From UBA4874 sp002399435 (GTDB lineage Bacteria; Bacillota; Clostridia; Caldicoprobacterales; DTU083), in assembly GCA_036823195.1 (NCBI GenBank), contig DAISGI010000064.1:1-8506 (forward strand): a stretch of 8,506 nucleotides of DNA, written 5' to 3'. This document shows, one piece after another, positions 7,113-8,506 of the stretch. Numbering within the stretch: position 1 is the first letter of the stretch; each line of letters begins with the position of its first letter. The translations under genes were made by a program, and so were the position numbers. Under the pieces are notes generated by a model. The model worked only from the letters and a program-made list of their open reading frames with translations, was not told the origin of the DNA and searched no databases.

Positions 7113-8465
7113 CTATTCTTCCCCTGCTTCCATGGCCTTCACAGCCAAAGCACACTCCAGCCTTTTCCTTTCCATCTCACAGCCCAGTTCATAAGGCTCA
7201 TCGATGCTTCCGGAAAAATGGCTGGCATTGGCGGAGCATCCACCACTGCAATAAAATTTGGCCCAGCAGGAAGAGCATTTTTCCTTGGTGAACACATTAC
7301 ACTTCCGAAACTCCTGCTGCATGTCCTGACGAAATGAACCATCCAGCACACTTCCCATTTTAAACTTTTCCTCCCCGACAAACTGATGACAGGGATAGAT
7401 ATCCCCTGTGGGGGTCACTGCAATATATTCATTGCCCACTCCGCAGCCTGCGGCTCGTTTGGCCGCACAGGGGCCCTGCTTAAGATCCACCTGAAAATGA
7501 AAGAAGTTAAAACCTTTTCCCTTCTTTCGTCTCTCCAGATAGGCTTTCATGAGTCGGTCATAGGATGCAAAGATTTCGGGAAGATCCTCCCGGGAGAGAT
7601 GATAATCCTCGTCCTCGGAGGCAACCACCGGCTCAATGGAGATCTGCTGAAAGCCCAGATCGGCCAGATGCAGGACATCCTTGTCAAAATCCTTATTGTA
7701 TTTTGTAAAGGTGCCCCGGACATAGTAGTCGGTTTGATTTCTCAGGTCCGCCAGCCTGATCGCCTTCGGGACGATGGCATCGTAACTTCCCCTGCCGTTG
7801 ACGGTTTTGCGAAGACGGTCATGAACCTCCCGCCGTCCGTCAATGCTGAGAACCACATTGACAAACTCCCGGTTGATATAGTCTATGGTGTCGTCATCCA
7901 GCAACAATCCGTTGGTTGTAACGGTAAACCGGAATTCCTTGTTGTATTGCTTTTCCAACTGCCGGCCATAGGTCACCAGCTTCTTTACCACGTCAAAATT
8001 CATCAGGGGCTCCCCGCCGAAGAAGTCCACCTCAAGATTTCTCCGGTGACCGGAATGGGTTACGAGAAACTCCAGGGCCTTTTTCCCCGTCTCAAGATCC
8101 AGCATGGCCCGCTGGCCATGGAAATCACCGGTGGAGGCAAAGCAGTACTGACATCGGAGATTGCAGTCATGAGCCGCATGAAGGCACATGGCCTTGATCA
8201 CCGGTTCCCCCGCCATAACGGGCTGATCCTTCGGATCCCAGGTGGTAAACAGCATCTCTGCATCCATCAATTCCTTTATTTCGGACAGGCCTTCCCGCAG
8301 ATCCCCGACCGGATACCGATCGCCCAATCCCTTCACAAGTTCTTCCCAGACAAAGTCCGGTCCATAATCCAACATATCCCAGATCATTTTATCAATCACA
8401 TGAACGGCACCGCTGTTTACATCCAGTACCAGCCGGATACCACCTGCTTCAAATTTATGTATCAT
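7113..8465 (-). CDS. scfB: SCIFF peptide maturase ScfB (radical SAM/SPASM thioether-forming enzyme)
   Basis: Matches the maturase that crosslinks Cys to a neighbouring residue (thioether bond) in the six-cysteine SCIFF peptide, a ribosomally made peptide nearly universal in Clostridia. In the 450-residue product, an N-terminal peptide-recognition-like segment (about 1-90, with LDVNSGAVHVID near 14-25) precedes the radical SAM core. The core holds CNLRCQYC (C101, C105, C108), which binds the SAM-cleaving cluster, and FGGEP at 149-153. The C-terminal SPASM region supplies cysteines for two auxiliary clusters: C333, C341, C359, C389, C397, C400, C406, C410 and C429. A longer frame begins at ATG 8471 and adds Met-Pro. 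The AAGGGG at 8480-8475 fits ATG 8465 slightly better, and relatives as I recall start MIHKF. The precursor gene scfA would be expected just beyond the right edge and is not visible. The usual secD/secF pair is not between scfB and recJ. The family call is strong; the crosslink chemistry is inferred from the family. Confidence 0.93.
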   Translation of the reverse strand: MIHKFEAGGIRLVLDVNSGAVHVIDKMIWDMLDYGPDFVWEELVKGLGDRYPVGDLREGLSEIKELMDAEMLFTTWDPKDQPVMAGEPVIKAMCLHAAHDCNLRCQYCFASTGDFHGQRAMLDLETGKKALEFLVTHSGHRRNLEVDFFGGEPLMNFDVVKKLVTYGRQLEKQYNKEFRFTVTTNGLLLDDDTIDYINREFVNVVLSIDGRREVHDRLRKTVNGRGSYDAIVPKAIRLADLRNQTDYYVRGTFTKYNKDFDKDVLHLADLGFQQISIEPVVASEDEDYHLSREDLPEIFASYDRLMKAYLERRKKGKGFNFFHFQVDLKQGPCAAKRAAGCGVGNEYIAVTPTGDIYPCHQFVGEEKFKMGSVLDGSFRQDMQQEFRKCNVFTKEKCSSCWAKFYCSGGCSANASHFSGSIDEPYELGCEMERKRLECALAVKAMEAGEE

Positions 8466-8484
8466 TGGCATTTTCCCCTTCTAT

Positions 8485-8506
8485 TTCATACCTGCTTCAT
8501 ACCTGC
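8485..8506. repeat. Two perfect 11-bp tandem copies upstream of scfB, running off the window
   Basis: TTCATACCTGC occurs twice without mismatch at 8485-8495 and 8496-8506, ending at the window edge, so the array may be longer. On the coding strand the unit is GCAGGTATGAA. It matches the apt-relA unit (TTTATGCCTGC at 3940-3950) at 9 of 11 positions, with two transitions, in the same orientation relative to the genes. The array ends about 14-20 bp before the scfB start, directly beside its ribosome-binding site. Confidence 0.75.

Overview
The window reads as chromosomal DNA from an anaerobic Firmicute of class Clostridia, with moderate base composition that looks slightly above 50 % GC by eye. 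The order recJ - apt - relA - dtd is the classic Firmicutes housekeeping block. A HemZ-type radical SAM gene downstream and a SCIFF-peptide maturase upstream point to Clostridia rather than Bacilli. I cannot assign a genus.

Every gene lies on the minus strand, so transcription runs from high to low coordinates. In that direction the genes are: scfB (radical SAM/SPASM maturase of the six-cysteine SCIFF peptide, 8465-7113), recJ (5'-3' single-strand exonuclease, 7066-4556), apt (adenine phosphoribosyltransferase, 4507-3989), relA (bifunctional (p)ppGpp synthetase/hydrolase, 3869-1710), dtd (D-aminoacyl-tRNA deacylase, 1697-1248), a glyoxalase II-like metallo-beta-lactamase-fold hydrolase (1206-559), and the first 187 codons of a hemZ-type gene that runs off the left edge (562-1). 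Spacing is tight: 46 bp scfB-recJ, 48 bp recJ-apt, dtd's ribosome-binding site overlapping the relA stop codon, 41 bp dtd-hydrolase, and a 4-bp ATGA overlap hydrolase-hemZ. I see no terminator hairpin between any of the genes, so one polycistronic unit or a set of nested units is plausible.

The genes cover DNA repair (recJ), purine salvage (apt), the stringent response (relA), translation proofreading (dtd), thioester or metabolite hydrolysis (the hydrolase) and two radical SAM enzymes (scfB, hemZ). The apt-relA pairing fits the known link between (p)ppGpp and purine nucleotide metabolism in Firmicutes.

The part not explained by genes is a family of 11-bp tandem repeats. Four in-phase copies, some degenerate, sit in the apt-relA gap. 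They are bracketed by an 8-bp inverted repeat, and a displaced fifth core overlaps the apt stop. Two perfect copies of a sister unit differing by two transitions lie just upstream of scfB and run into the right edge of the window. Both arrays have the same orientation relative to the genes. I see no mobile element, CRISPR array, tRNA or rRNA. No stretch over 300 bp lacks a gene. Shine-Dalgarno placement argues for start codons slightly inside the longest reading frame for scfB, recJ, relA and dtd.
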